Below are positions 51,963 through 62,628 of a stretch of 64,000 nucleotides of DNA, in pieces. The notes beneath the pieces were generated by a model. That model saw only the letters and a program-made list of their open reading frames with translations, made no database searches and had not been told where the DNA came from. Positions within the stretch are counted from its first letter, which is position 1. Every line of letters begins with the position of its first letter. Both the position numbers and the translations under genes were made by a program. The DNA comes from Eucalyptus grandis. Lineage: Eukaryota; Streptophyta; Magnoliopsida; Myrtales; Myrtaceae. The stretch is taken from contig NC_052616.1 in NCBI RefSeq assembly GCF_016545825.1, positions 9,548,001-9,612,000 of the forward strand, read 5' to 3'.

Positions 51963-53355
51963 TGGATGAGGGTGAAAGTAGCATGTCTAATGGTCAAGTA
52001 GCATCAGTTGAATCAATTGGACAGGATTTTGATGATTTTGATCTTGATCTTGATATATTGATAGCATGGTTGGCCACTGTTGCAGTGGATATGTCTATGC
52101 ACACGAGAGAACCTATTAGGGATAGCTCATTATCAGGAGCGCAATGGATAAGGGAGGTTCTTCATGGGCATTCCGATAGAGTATATGAAGCTTTTAGAAT
52201 GGAGAGACATGTCTTTCTCAACCTTTGTGGTCTAATGAAGGAAAAAGGTTGGTTGGAAGATACCTGATATATTGGGGTAGATGAACAAATCGGGATTTTC
52301 TTATCTATGATTTGTCACAAGAACTCAAATAGAGATTTATGTGAGAGATTCCAACATTCGGGACAAACTATAAGCAAATACTTCACTAAAGTATTGCAAG
52401 CGGTTCTCAAATTGGCAAAAGAGATTATCATACCACCTTCCTTTGATGTTGTTCCACAAGAGATTCTTATGGATCCTAAGCATAAACGTTACTTCAAGGT
52501 AGAATTCTCATATATTCCTTTACACTATTAATTTTATTTAGTTGATAATTTTGTATAATACTAGTCTTTGATAAAATGACAGGGCTGTATAGGTGCTATT
52601 GATGGCACCCACATTCATGCTTCTGTACTTGTGTCGAAGCAAATCCCATTTAGAGGTAGGAAAAGCACCACCACTCATAATGTGCTGTGCGTTTGTTCGT
52701 TTGATATGAAATATACTTTTGTATATGCTGGTTGGGAAGGCTCGCCAACGATTGTCGAGTGCTTGCGGCAAAGACTTGGAGACTCCTCACTTGGAATTTC
52801 CTCGGTCGCCACCAGGTATTTGTTTGTCCTTTAAGGAGTAATTTTCTTTATGATCATATTTATAGTTACAAATTATAACCAATGTATAAATACATTATTA
52901 TCGGCAAATACTATGTCATGGATTCTGGTTATGCAGCAACTCCAGGATTTGTAACTGACTGGTATCATTTAAATAAGTATAGGGGTAGAGCAAAACGGCC
53001 AACAACTGCAAGATAATTGTTCAACTATAGGCATTCTTCTTTAAGGAATGTCATAGAAAGATCATTTGCGGCATTGAAGAATCACTTTTTCATTTTGAGG
53101 CACATGCCCTCATTTGCACTTCGAAAGCGAGCACATATCGTAATTGCATGTTGTGCCATCCATAATTACATCCGTGATCAAGACAGGATGGATAGAAAAT
53201 TTTCCCTATATGGAGATCCGATGTACTTGGCTGAACCTACGCAGGATAACCTTGCAAACATTCAGTTGACCGAGGAGGGAAACCAAATAAATACGCTTAG
53301 GAAAACCATTGCCAATAAAATGGCAAGGGATAATAATATGCCGGAAATTCCATGA
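51963..53355 (+). pseudogene. Harbinger transposase (HARBI1-like, DDE), broken
   Basis: From ATG 51963 the frame gives an acidic N-terminus, then the HARBI1 helical region (FRMERHVFLNLCGLMKEKGW). Exon 1 ends at 52498, exon 2 starts at 52583. The catalytic triad is visible: D in GAIDGTHIHA, D in YYVMDSGYA and E in NVIERSFAALKNHF. Disabling changes: TGA at 52265 after WLEDT, TAA at 53014 where related proteins have GAA (Glu) before LFNYRHSS, and the third exon (GKYYVMD, about 52903) lacks a clear AG acceptor. HARBI1-type enzymes cut and paste the element at TTA/TAA. The C-terminal frame (53017-53355) is clean to its stop. Confidence 0.88.
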
Positions 53356-54020
53356 AAGTGTATTTTCAACTTTTGTAATACATTAGTGTTATTTCGACTA
53401 TTATTTTGTATTTGAGGATTTTCTCTGTTGTTATCTAATTCGTTTCTATTTCTAGCACAATTTCCATTTTATTAATTTCGAATCTCTCGCAAATTGCGCC
53501 TACCTCCATGTCAACTAGTACCTACCATAAAATCACTTCGTGGTCTCAAAAGAATGCAAAAAAAAATGTAGTGACTTAAACCCGAATCTTGAATGAGGAG
53601 AATAAATACATTAACTATTTGCATATTAGCATTTGAAACTACCAAATCTTTTATAGTTTACATATTAGCATTTTTATACTAATTACTAGATTTTATTTAC
53701 ATTAATTGCTAATGTTTTGAAGTTCTTAACTACTCTATCGAATTACCAATATAAATTAAAGTGATTTACCAACTTTTATCAAATTAAATTACCATAACAA
53801 GCACCAAGAAAAGTGAGGTAAAAGGATGGGGACAACATGATTCATAGAAATAGAAATTTTTTTCTGTTATCAAACGGATTTCTGTTTCGAAATAGAAATT
53901 TTGAGTCGTTATCAAACGGGTTTCTTTGCTCTGAAACTTGTCCGGGGAATAGAAATTGAGAAATTGATTTCTGGCCAGAAATCAATTTATGTTTCAGAAA
54001 TTTTACCATGCGCGCCCTTA

Positions 54021-54624
54021 ATAATCTCTTCCTCACATGTAAGCTCTAGTGTTAGATTTGCTACCCCTTAATTTAGGTCTCCTTCTACATCAGTCTAGCT
54101 CAATTTGAATCTCGAATGCCCAACTTTATCCCTTGTCTCTTGCTCCGGACCGAAGCATGAAGTCTGTCATTAGGCCTACACTGCTACATCACAATGCCCA
54201 CCGCTCGGAAATTGAGTTGATCATCAGATTTCTTCATTGAGATATTCACCAAACATCGAATTAGATTGGGGGTCCTTAAGTAATTGCTCTTTAAAAGTGA
54301 TATACTAAAGTTGATGTATACAATAGTGATGATATTAATACTGTCTTTATTCCTAAGTTAATTTTTTTTTTTTTTTTTTTTGGGTTCTCGGATCCTTTCA
54401 TTTTATTTTATTTTTATATTCCTATCGACACTCATGTCTAATTTCAAAATTACGATGAAACAAGTAACTGGAATTAAATTGGTTCCCAAGCGTTCTCTAG
54501 CGTTGATCCTCGCAATCAATCCAAGAGAAGTCCTCCACGTCCATAAGGCTCCAAATTCCATCATTCAATCTCAAAAAAGAGCAGGCCATTATGCATCATA
54601 TTGTCCAGTATACCAATTTGAAGA
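54021..54624. other. intergenic sequence right of the Harbinger element
   Basis: No gene recognised. A T21-type run lies at 54362-54380. Confidence 0.5.
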
Positions 54625-54745
54625 GGTGATCGTGGGGCAGTCGTGCGGCGATCATACGGCAATCGTGCGACGATCGTGCGGCGATCATGTGGCGTTCATG
54701 CGACGGTCATGCGGCGGTGGTGCGGTGATCGTGCGACAATCACCT
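54625..54745. repeat. 11-bp minisatellite
   Basis: About ten units of 10-12 bp with consensus GTGCGGCGATC (for example GTGCGACGATC, ATGCGACGGTC, GTGCGACAATC). The same unit, on either strand, recurs at 46105-46170, 55045-55080, 55225-55256, 56005-56045 and 57940-58110. Confidence 0.85.
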
Positions 54746-54764
54746 TGTGTGATGGATAAGGTAT

Positions 54765-56045
54765 AGATATCTCAATTAATTGCTGAGTTCTAGATGTTGG
54801 ACTGGAAAAAAATGTCTTGACTGGAAAAAAATACACTAGCTATCGCAAGGGTACATTACCGTCACCTCATGTGATGGATATACTCTCATCAGTCAAAATC
54901 GTAACTTAATGCGTAATTTGAACAGGAAAGGTTAAGCCACAAAATGACGGCGTAGGAGGCGTAAATTTTTTACTTGTTAGGTTTAAATACTGTTAAGAAT
55001 GGTTTTGTTTCACTTTTTCCAAACACAGATACATCGTCGCACAATTGGCGCATGACCGCCGCACGATCGCCGCACGATCTCAGTCAAAATCGTAACTTAA
55101 TGCATAATTTGAACATGAAAGGTTAAGCCACAAAATGACGGCATGGGAGGCGTAAATTTTTTACTTGTTAGGTTTAAAAACTATTAAGAATGGTTTTGTT
55201 TTACTTTTTCCAAACATAGATACATCGTCGCAAAATCGCTGCACGATCGCTGCACACTACTCCGTGGAAAGGTCAAAGTAGCTTCCTTCTCTTTTTTTGG
55301 TCGAAAAAGTAGCTTCCTTTTTCACTCGGCTCTTTCTTGGAAGGGCGAGGAAAGGGCCGTCAGACTCCATACAACGTCGAAGGTGCGCTTGCCTCTCGCT
55401 CGCTCACATTTCTGCAAGTGAATATCGGACAAAATTACACATTGGCCCCATTTATTTTCATGATTTTGTCGATTCAAGTCGTTGCAGCCGGACATACTTA
55501 TCTTTACGACCTACTCTTCGGAGGAAAAGAGATGGAACTTGTAATCCACGTTCTAGTCCTTTTCGTGCCAACTCTGTAATTGGTAATTTCTGATAAACGA
55601 TCTTCAACTTTGCAATAACATGATTTTTTTTTTATTTAGAAAATTTGCGTGACAATGTTAGTTTTTATAGCAATATCCATCTTCTTCTTCTTCTTGTACA
55701 ACAATGTAAAAGAAGAAGAAAAAGAGCATAAGGTATAGATATCTCAATTAATTCATGAGTTCTAGATGTTGGATTGGAAAAAATATATTGACTGGAAAAA
55801 AATACACTAGCTATCACAAGGGTACATTACCGTCACCTCGTGTGATGGATATACTCTCATCAATCAAAATTGTAACTTAATGTGTAGTTTGAACGGGAAA
55901 GGTTAAGCCACAAAATGACGGCGTGGGAGGCGTAAATTTTTTACTTGTTAGGTTTAAATACTATTAAGAATGGTTTTGTTTCACTTTTTCCAAACACAGA
56001 TACATCGTCGCACAATCGTCGCACGATCGCCGCACGATCGCTGCT
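54765..56045. repeat. three direct copies of a 180-320 bp segment
   Basis: Copies are about 54765-55080 (full), 55081-55256 (right half only) and 55731-56045 (full). They share AAGGTATAGATATCTCAATT, AAAAATACACTAGCTATC, GGTACATTACCGTCACCTC, GGTTAAGCCACAAAATGACG and GGTTTTGTTTYACTTTTTCC. Each ends in the 11-bp CGCACGATCGC repeat. Between copies 2 and 3 lies unrelated sequence (55257-55730) with no recognised gene. Confidence 0.88.
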
Positions 56046-56144
56046 CGATAACGTTTCACCCCACAGTTATTAACAGCTGCAACAATATCGTCGATCGGGG
56101 CATGAGGACCCCTCTCCTGAGCTCAAACAGCCGACCGCCGAGTT

Positions 56145-56766
56145 CTATGGCGAAGTCATGGAGCAATCGAGGTTGGAGAGGATAGTGATATCCTCGAACT
56201 GATCACAAACCTCATCGAAACCCAACCCACAAACCTCGGGATCCAGGCGCATGGGGCTGGAATTGATTCCCGAACTTTCACCGCCAAAGGCTGAGTCGAC
56301 TAGAGGAGTCGAGAGATTGTGATCATTCAAAACTTCAGGATCACGACCAAATCCAATTCCCGAATCATCACCGGCATGGTCCTTAACCGATGGGTTGTTC
56401 TCCAAACCCATCCGCTTGCTACGCAGAAAGTTGATGGCAACCTGGTGCTTCATGATCAATAAGGTGCAGTCCTCCACTGTCGTGCAAGAATTACACTCTT
56501 TTTCCGCCCAGTCAAGCCACTCGTTTGGACACATTGGCAGCTCCTCGTCGTCCTGGCAACGGAGGCACTCGGAGATTACCTCTTTGAAGGAGGGTTTGCC
56601 GAAAGAGCGTAAATTGCCAGTGGGAGAGATTATGGCGAGGGCGACAGGATCGCCGACGAGTACGTGGAACTCCTCGGCTTTTTTAAAGAGGCCGTTGCTC
56701 CTCTTACAGCGCGTTGCGGATCGGGTCTTCGATATATTTGATGTCTGTCCGCCGGCTCAGGGCCAT
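56145..56766 (-). pseudogene. type I (M-alpha-like) MADS-box gene with a frameshift
   Basis: ATG at 56766 starts MALSRRTDIKYIEDPIRNA, the beginning of a MADS domain. At about 56709 the frame shifts (the original frame runs into TAA), and CKRSNGLFKKAEEFHVLVGD, PVALAIISPTGNLRSFGKPS and FKEVI follow. This is the rest of a type I MADS domain with the FGKPS signature seen in AGL62/AGL61-like proteins. The tail to TGA at 56145 is acidic, with ECNSCTTVEDC and NNPSVKDHAGDDSG segments. Type I MADS proteins regulate transcription, mainly in the female gametophyte and endosperm. The single lesion near codon 20 could be a sequencing error, in which case the gene is intact. It is intronless, as usual for this class. 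Confidence 0.8.
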
Positions 56767-57448
56767 TGACAGTGGAGCAGATGGCGAATGTTTTTTACTT
56801 GGAGAGAGAGACTGCCGGGGCGGGGGCGTTTATTTGTTTTCTTGGTTTACTTGGAGTGAGGGAGAGTTATGCACGTCCATGCACGGTCCTCGAGTTTGTG
56901 AGAGAGAGAGAGAAGGGGTTAAAAACAATGAAAAGAAAGTGCAGCTTCGTGATGCACAGCTAGCACGGGAAGATGCTATTTATTGGAGGGGAGCAACACT
57001 ACTTCCTCTTCTGCCACTAGAATTATAATTAAAAAGAATTGAGAGAATGCAGCATAAAATATTGTATTTGGACACTCATGATAATCATTTTATTTTTATT
57101 CCAAAACTATTTTTTATTCCGAATTTATTTTTAGAATAAAAATCCGTTGGGTAAAATTATTTCATTTTTTTTTTTTTTATTTCTGGAATAAACTTCTACT
57201 CCATAAATAAATTTGGAATAGAAATCAAAAATAATTTTTTTTTTACTTTTCTATTTCTAAAAAAAAAATGAAAAATAAAAACTTCTTTCATTATTTACCC
57301 TTGTTATTAGTCGATTGCTCATCCATCATCACCGGCTACCGTTCGCCATTTGTTGTCGCTACGCCCACCGTTGGTCACCGGTTGCCGACCATCGCCGCTA
57401 CCGCCAGAAAAGGAGAAATTTTGTTTCGTTATCAAACAAATAGAGAAA
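56767..57448. other. intergenic sequence with a partial Harbinger-like end
   Basis: The 5' side of the MADS gene (56767-57040) includes a GA-rich tract. At about 57069 GGACACTCATGATAATCATT resembles a Harbinger-type left end. It is followed by AATAGAAAT-type subterminal words and a GC-rich CACCG core ending in TTATCAAACAAATAGAG near 57447. I see no matching right inverted repeat. Confidence 0.45.
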
Positions 57449-58720
57449 GCTAAAGGGCTAATTCCTACGTTCTCGGCAAAGGTTCGATTGTTTCATTGGC
57501 CGAAAAGGAAAGAAGTTTATGAAGTTCTCCACTTTGTTAAATCTCGAAACAAGTTCCCAACGCCCATCTCCCATCGTGACGGAGGAGGACGTTGTCGAGT
57601 CCTTGATCGTGAAGTACGCGGCCGTTTGCGATTGTGCGTGCAAGGTGGATACAGAGAATTACAGACATTCACAGTGGGAATAGTAAACAAGTAAAGGCCA
57701 ATAGGAGATTAAGGGTGCACATAGCAACGTTTCTATTCCGAGGAATTTTTTTTTTTTTAGAAATTGTTTTTTTCTATTTCTATTCCGGGAACAATTTTTG
57801 AGTAAAATAAGGTGTTTGGTAATTATACAAAATTTCTATTCTTGGAATAGAAAAAGAATAGAAATGCGTTTGGTAAAAATTTATAAATTTTTGTATTAAT
57901 CTGTTTTTTCTTCTTATTCACGGACCGCCGACTGCCACTGCACGACCGTCGTATGATCGCCGCACGATCGTCGAACGACCACCGACCACCACCGCACGAC
58001 CACCGCACGATCGTCGCACGATCGCCGCTACACAACCGCCAACCACCGTACGATCGTTAAACAACCACCACACAACCGCTGCACGATCGTCGCATGACCA
58101 CTGTCGCAAGATTGCCGCCCACAGCCCACAGGGCGCAGGAGGGGGCGGTGGCTGGTGAGCTGTGGGCAGCAGTCCTACAGTAGCGGTCGGTAGTGATGGT
58201 CGGCGGTCGTGCGGTAGCAAGCAGCGGTTGTACGGCGGTTGGTGATGGCAGGCTACCGGCAAATGGTGGCAAGTCGTCGACCGGTGGGCTACGGGCGGCG
58301 GCAACTGTACAAGAAAAGCTACTTTTTTTTTTCTTTCTTATTTCTATTTCAAATCTATTCCCCGGCCACTTTTATATTCTGGAGAATAGAAAAATAAGTT
58401 GGCGTTACCAAACAGATTTCTGTTCATTTTTTGTTCCGGAGAACAAAAGAACAGAAATCGGGAGAAATAGAAACGTTACCATGCAGGCCCTAAGATGCTC
58501 AATGAGAGACAGGGTAACGACACGGAAAGGATTTGATGACTTGAACCATTTATTTCTCCTGTTTCATGCGTGTATATTCCGTCTATTATATTAAATTAGA
58601 CTTTGTCCGCATAATATGCGCTAGGTATCCCACTTGTAAAATGTCGAATTCTAGAAAATTAGGGACACGCTTAGGGAACCACTGAATTCTCCACGTGCTG
58701 CGCGGTTGACGGTCTGTATT
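57449..58720. repeat. duplicated segment A (interrupted by a MITE)
   Basis: 57449-57712 plus 58494-58720 match 62629-63110. Shared sequence includes AAAGGGCTAATTCCYACGTT, GGTGGATACRGAGAATTACA, TAACGACACGGAAAGGATTT and CGCTAGGTATCCCACTT. Short conserved frames (KVDTENYRHS) have no family I recognise. Confidence 0.9.
57713..58490. mobile_element. Harbinger-type MITE with proven empty site
   Basis: The left end GGGTGCACATAGCAACGTTT and the right end on the minus strand GGGCCTGCATGGTAACGTTT form the inverted repeats, flanked by TAA at 57710-57712 and 58491-58493. The paralogous segment at 62880-62900 has a single TAA (GGAGACTAAGACGCTC) and no insert. Length 778 bp. The core is rich in CGCACGATCGTCG (11-bp unit) and CCACC words. 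There is no transposase frame. Confidence 0.92.
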
Positions 58721-59485
58721 TTAATTCTTTCCTTCCTTTTGGTCACTTCACCTAATTATCTTAACACAACGGGGGGATTGATCATTTGATTCCCTTAAAT
58801 CGTGTGCCCGTTCGGGATCGTCGGTTGTGTTCTTTTTTGGAAATTTCGAAAGCCACGAATACAACCTTGAAGCCGCCTTTATGCATTTGGAAAGCCACAA
58901 AATTCGATAATTAATCCGGACGAACGAAGCGAATCCGTCATTTTACATTTCTGGTGGTCCCCCGTTAGAATCCTCGGCCTCCAGGTTACATGATCCATCC
59001 GCTTCGACCTTTTCGTAGCGACGTCCCTGGCGGACCACGCGATCGAGCCATGTTTTCTAAAGATCGTCATCATCACACGTTCACACGTCGAATCGTCAGC
59101 CTTTCTCTCTCTAAGTAAAACCCTCCGGGCACCCACGGCCCGTCGTGCTCATCGCTTTAGAAACGTTCTCGGCCGCCCATATTATCACCCGCTCACTGCC
59201 ACGGGATCGGCATATATCCAACAGCTTAGTTACGGCGATGTACTCTCGCGAGGCTTGACCCTTCTATTTGTGTTCTCATTCCACCTGCTTGAGACCTGAT
59301 TCACTGATTTTGCCAATCCCCGAGGCTTTTCATCTTCTGCATCTCATTTCAATCTATGTCTTGGACTCGTTATAATGAAAACAGGTGATCGAACATTAAA
59401 AGAGACCGAACAAAAAAATAAATCAAATATTGAATTTACGTAATTCAATCGGTATGACTTATGTCCACAGAATAAGCATTAAAGA
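58721..59485. other. intergenic sequence
   Basis: No gene recognised. The stretch 58741-58840 (CACAACGGGGGGATTGATCA, GATTCCCTTA) has a diverged counterpart at 60985-61060. Confidence 0.5.
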
Positions 59486-60085
59486 ATTACGCTAGGTGTG
59501 TCCAACTTCTACTTTCGGTACTTTTTTCTCTTTTATGAAAATAATTCATGTCTTTAAAGAGCAAGTCATGGGAAAACGGAACGGGGAGGCTGGTTCCTCT
59601 TCTTCTTTTTTAAAACCCATTTTATTTCTCCGAGCATTAGGGGAGAGTAGGGGTGTGCATGGTCCAAGCGGGCGATTCTCGACCTAGAATCGGGAACCGC
59701 CCGTTAAGGACCGGTTCCGAAAATTAGAACCGGGATCCACCCGTTTGTTGCATGGATCCACAGGAACCGGACCGCCGATGGGTCCGGTTCTCGGGTAGAT
59801 CCATGGAACTGACCTTGACGCAAAACAATTTTAGTTTTTAACATAGAACGACTACGTGACAGCAAAGCAAGCCAAAGAAAGAAAAATCAAATTTAAATAC
59901 GTGGAGATGCGGATGGCAGGAGAAGTAAACGCAGCGAATTTACAAATACAGTCTAGGAGGTTCCAGTCCGGTTCCGGGCGGTCCAGGCGGTTCCCGGGTA
60001 TTTTGCACACCCTAGGGGACAGTCAACCTTGGTTTCATTAGACAACCGACAGAGACGACGGAGGAAATTAACAGCGGGACTTAGG
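59486..60085. repeat. dispersed repeat, copy b (interrupted)
   Basis: Matches 45651-45893, from GAATTACGCTAGGTGTG to AGCATTAGGGGAGAG and again from GTCAACCTTGGTTTCAT to GGGACTTAGGACGC, with a 367-bp insertion between. Confidence 0.88.
59648..60014. mobile_element. hAT-like MITE
   Basis: The ends are TAGGGGTGTGCATGG and, on the minus strand, TAGGGTGTGCAAAATAC. The flanks are GGGGAGAG (59640-59647) and GGGGACAG (60015-60022), an 8-bp duplication with one change. The copy at 45651-45893 lacks the insert. The interior has ACCGGTTCCG/GGAACCGG words near both ends and no coding frame. Confidence 0.88.
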
Positions 60086-61403
60086 ACGCTACCCGCACAA
60101 TGCACTTGTTGACCGTAAACTCTCAATGCGATTTCCTATTTTGGCATACCATTTATCCGTCGCCTGTCCTCCCTTCATTGTGGATCAATTGTCTCTACTG
60201 TCAGATTGCTTCACCTACTTTTTTCTCAACTCATTATCGTATCCTCGTTAGTGCTCTAGTCATGCCGAATTTATTGGGAACGAACCGATATACGTCAGGA
60301 GCGGAGTTTTGTAATGAAATTATCTTCTTTATATTTTTATTTTTTTCTGTATTTTCTAGTATTGGAGGCGTTACTGTCTGTTTCTTTTCGTCTAGGCCAC
60401 TGGAGTCGTAATAATTCCGTTGTTGTAAATTCACTAGGGATTAAAGACAAGGCTGGAGGAGACATTGCGGCAAACTAAATATATCACAAACACAACGCAT
60501 TTTCAAAAGGATTACATTGGCAAATTATCAAAAAGACTTAAGACTAAATTGATCAAATTTAAAAGTTTAAGTCTAAGACTTTTTTGATAATTTTTCTAGT
60601 AATACTCAGTTTGATTCGGTTTTCCTTATCCTCTTACTTTAATTTAGAACATCACAGGAGCTTCCTTGATTCCACACGAGATTGACATGAACATAGTGAG
60701 AGAATCAAGTCGAGAGCGGCAAGTCTCCTCAATCCCTATATTTCTCACGAAATGCACATGAAGCCCTTCATATGAAAATCTAGATGTTAACAGGTTATAT
60801 TGCAATTTCCCAAGGGGTCTGTGTTTCATGTTAAATAGCTATGATAGCTGCAACATTTGATTAAGGGAATGAAGGTTTTCTTTTAAAAATAGAAGGCACT
60901 CATATAAATAGGGATAAGTACACCATAAATTTTCAAACTTGACGATTTTGGTGATTTCTAGCATGCGACCTGGATTGACCAAGCTTGTCACCTCACAATC
61001 TCAACACAACTGAGGGATGATGAATTGATTCCCTTATGCTGCGTTCCCGTCCCAGATCATCGAAGGAAACACAGGATATAGCTGTTGACAAGCGGCCCGA
61101 AAACGAAGCCATGGTCGGACGGAAAATTCTTGTTTTTGCAATCGATCTCGTCTCGTTTCCTCTTTTGGAAATTCACGGACGGGAGTCAGGGTTAGGAATG
61201 CAAGGTTGATAGGCAAAACCATGGGGGGAGGCGGTTGGTTCGCAGCAGGATCCTTGCAGGTGCTCAATGGTTAACGGAAAAAGGAATCAAAAGAATGCGC
61301 AACTTGTCCATCGTCTTTTTCTTTTCGTTTTTTCTTTTTTCTCTCTATAGTCATTAGTTCTCGTTGGTTTTTTTTATTGTAATAAGACAAAGCAGATAGG
61401 AGA
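60086..61403. other. intergenic sequence
   Basis: No recognised gene. Open frames at 60100-60411 and 60644-60829 have no family I know. 60540-60600 carries GACTAAATTGATC words like those of the long-TIR element that follows, perhaps another old copy. Confidence 0.5.
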
Positions 61404-61411
61404 TATTGAGA

Positions 61412-62487
61412 GGGAAAAATACTAAAAAAGTCATAAATATATTGTATTGGTACTAATTCAGTCCTAAACTTTTCAATTGAACCAATTCAATTATAAAATT
61501 TTTAATATTGGTACAAATTCAATCTACCCGACCAATTTTGGTTGGCCCGCGATGACGTGGACGTCAACCTAAGTGGCCGGACACTCGACGTTGCAATTTT
61601 TATGATTTTTTAATGATTTTTAAAAATTTTATTAATTTTTCTTTTTTCTTTTCTTTTTCCTTTTCTTTTCTCCCTTCTTCCTCTTGGATTGTTCCGGCCA
61701 CTGGGCAAGGGCCGCGAAGCCCCTGCCTGCCACATGCGAGGGTTGCGGCCCTCACCCGACCTCTCCTAAGGCTGCCCGCGAGGCGGCTTTGCTTGGATAT
61801 GGGCAAGGTTAGCCTCACCCACAGTTGGCAAGGCCATGATGACCATCACCGGGGCGGAGGTGAGGGCCGCTAAGCCATCGCCAACCACCAACGAGGGTCG
61901 CGGCCCTCGCTCAACCTCGCCCACGGTTGGCCTTGCCACCCTCACTCGGCCTTGCCCACGGCCGCCGGCGAGGCCAACCCTAGGTAAGGCCGAGCAAGGC
62001 CCGCAACCTCATCGGCAGGTTGGCAAGGGCTTAGCGGCCCTCACCTCTGCCCTAGTGATGGTTGCCATGGCCTCGCCAATCATGGGCGAGGCCACCTTCG
62101 CTTGTGGCAAGGCCAGGGCAAGGCTAGCCTCGCCCAAATCCGGCGAAGCCGCCTCCCGCGGCCTTGGGAGAGGCCAGCCACGACCCGCCGGTGGCAAGCA
62201 AGGGCTTCGCGGCCCTCACCCAGTGGCTAGCGAGCTCCCGGAGGCTCGCTAGCCACCGCCGGAACAGTCCAAGAGGAAGAAGGGAGAAAAGAAAAGAAAA
62301 AAGAAAAAAAAAATTAATAAAAAATCATAAAAATTGTCACGTCGGCACCGGCCGGCCAAAATTGGTAGGATGAACTGAATTGGTACCAATATTAAAAGGT
62401 TTATGACTGAATTGGTCCAATTAAAAAGTTTAGGACTGAATTAGTACTAATGCAATAAGTTTAAGACTTTTTTGGTACTTTTCCCAT
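61412..62487. mobile_element. long-TIR element, Mutator-like
   Basis: The left arm starts GGGAAAAATACTAAAAAAGT; the right arm on the minus strand starts ATGGGAAAAGTACCAAAAAA. The arms stay similar for about 150-200 bp (ATTCAGTCCTAAACTTTT, then ATATTGGTAC, then CCAATTTTGG). TATTGAGA flanks both sides (61404-61411 and 62488-62495). Long inverted repeats with an 8-9 bp duplication suggest a Mutator-like element. The centre (61690-62270) is GC-rich, full of GGCGAGGC/GCCTCGCC words, and encodes no transposase. Confidence 0.78.
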
Positions 62488-62628
62488 TATTGAGACAACC
62501 TAATAAAATCACCAATATGTCGAATTTCCAAGGTAAGAAAAACATCCAAATAAAAGGAAAACTTGTCAATCTAGAGAATTGATTCTAAAATGGATAGTAA
62601 AGTTCTCGAACATCACGGGTTGTCAAGG

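Larger units (their letters stand above)
46795..54017 (+). mobile_element. PIF/Harbinger transposon, full length, inactive (7.2 kb)
   Basis: The terminal inverted repeats fit GGGCGYGCATGRTAAAATTT at both ends (left 46795, right end at 54017 on the minus strand). They are flanked by TTA at 46792-46794 and 54018-54020. Subterminal copies of CGTTTGGTAAC/GTTATCAAACG words lie inside both ends. From left to right: a leader with GAAACCCTAACG (47092) and a GC-rich CCGTCGCCCATCT minisatellite (47225-47440), about 3 kb without recognised coding sequence, ORF1 (Myb-like), then ORF2 (DDE transposase). Both ORFs are on the plus strand, the order usual for plant PIF elements. Each carries disabling mutations, so it cannot make its own intact transposase. 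Confidence 0.93.
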
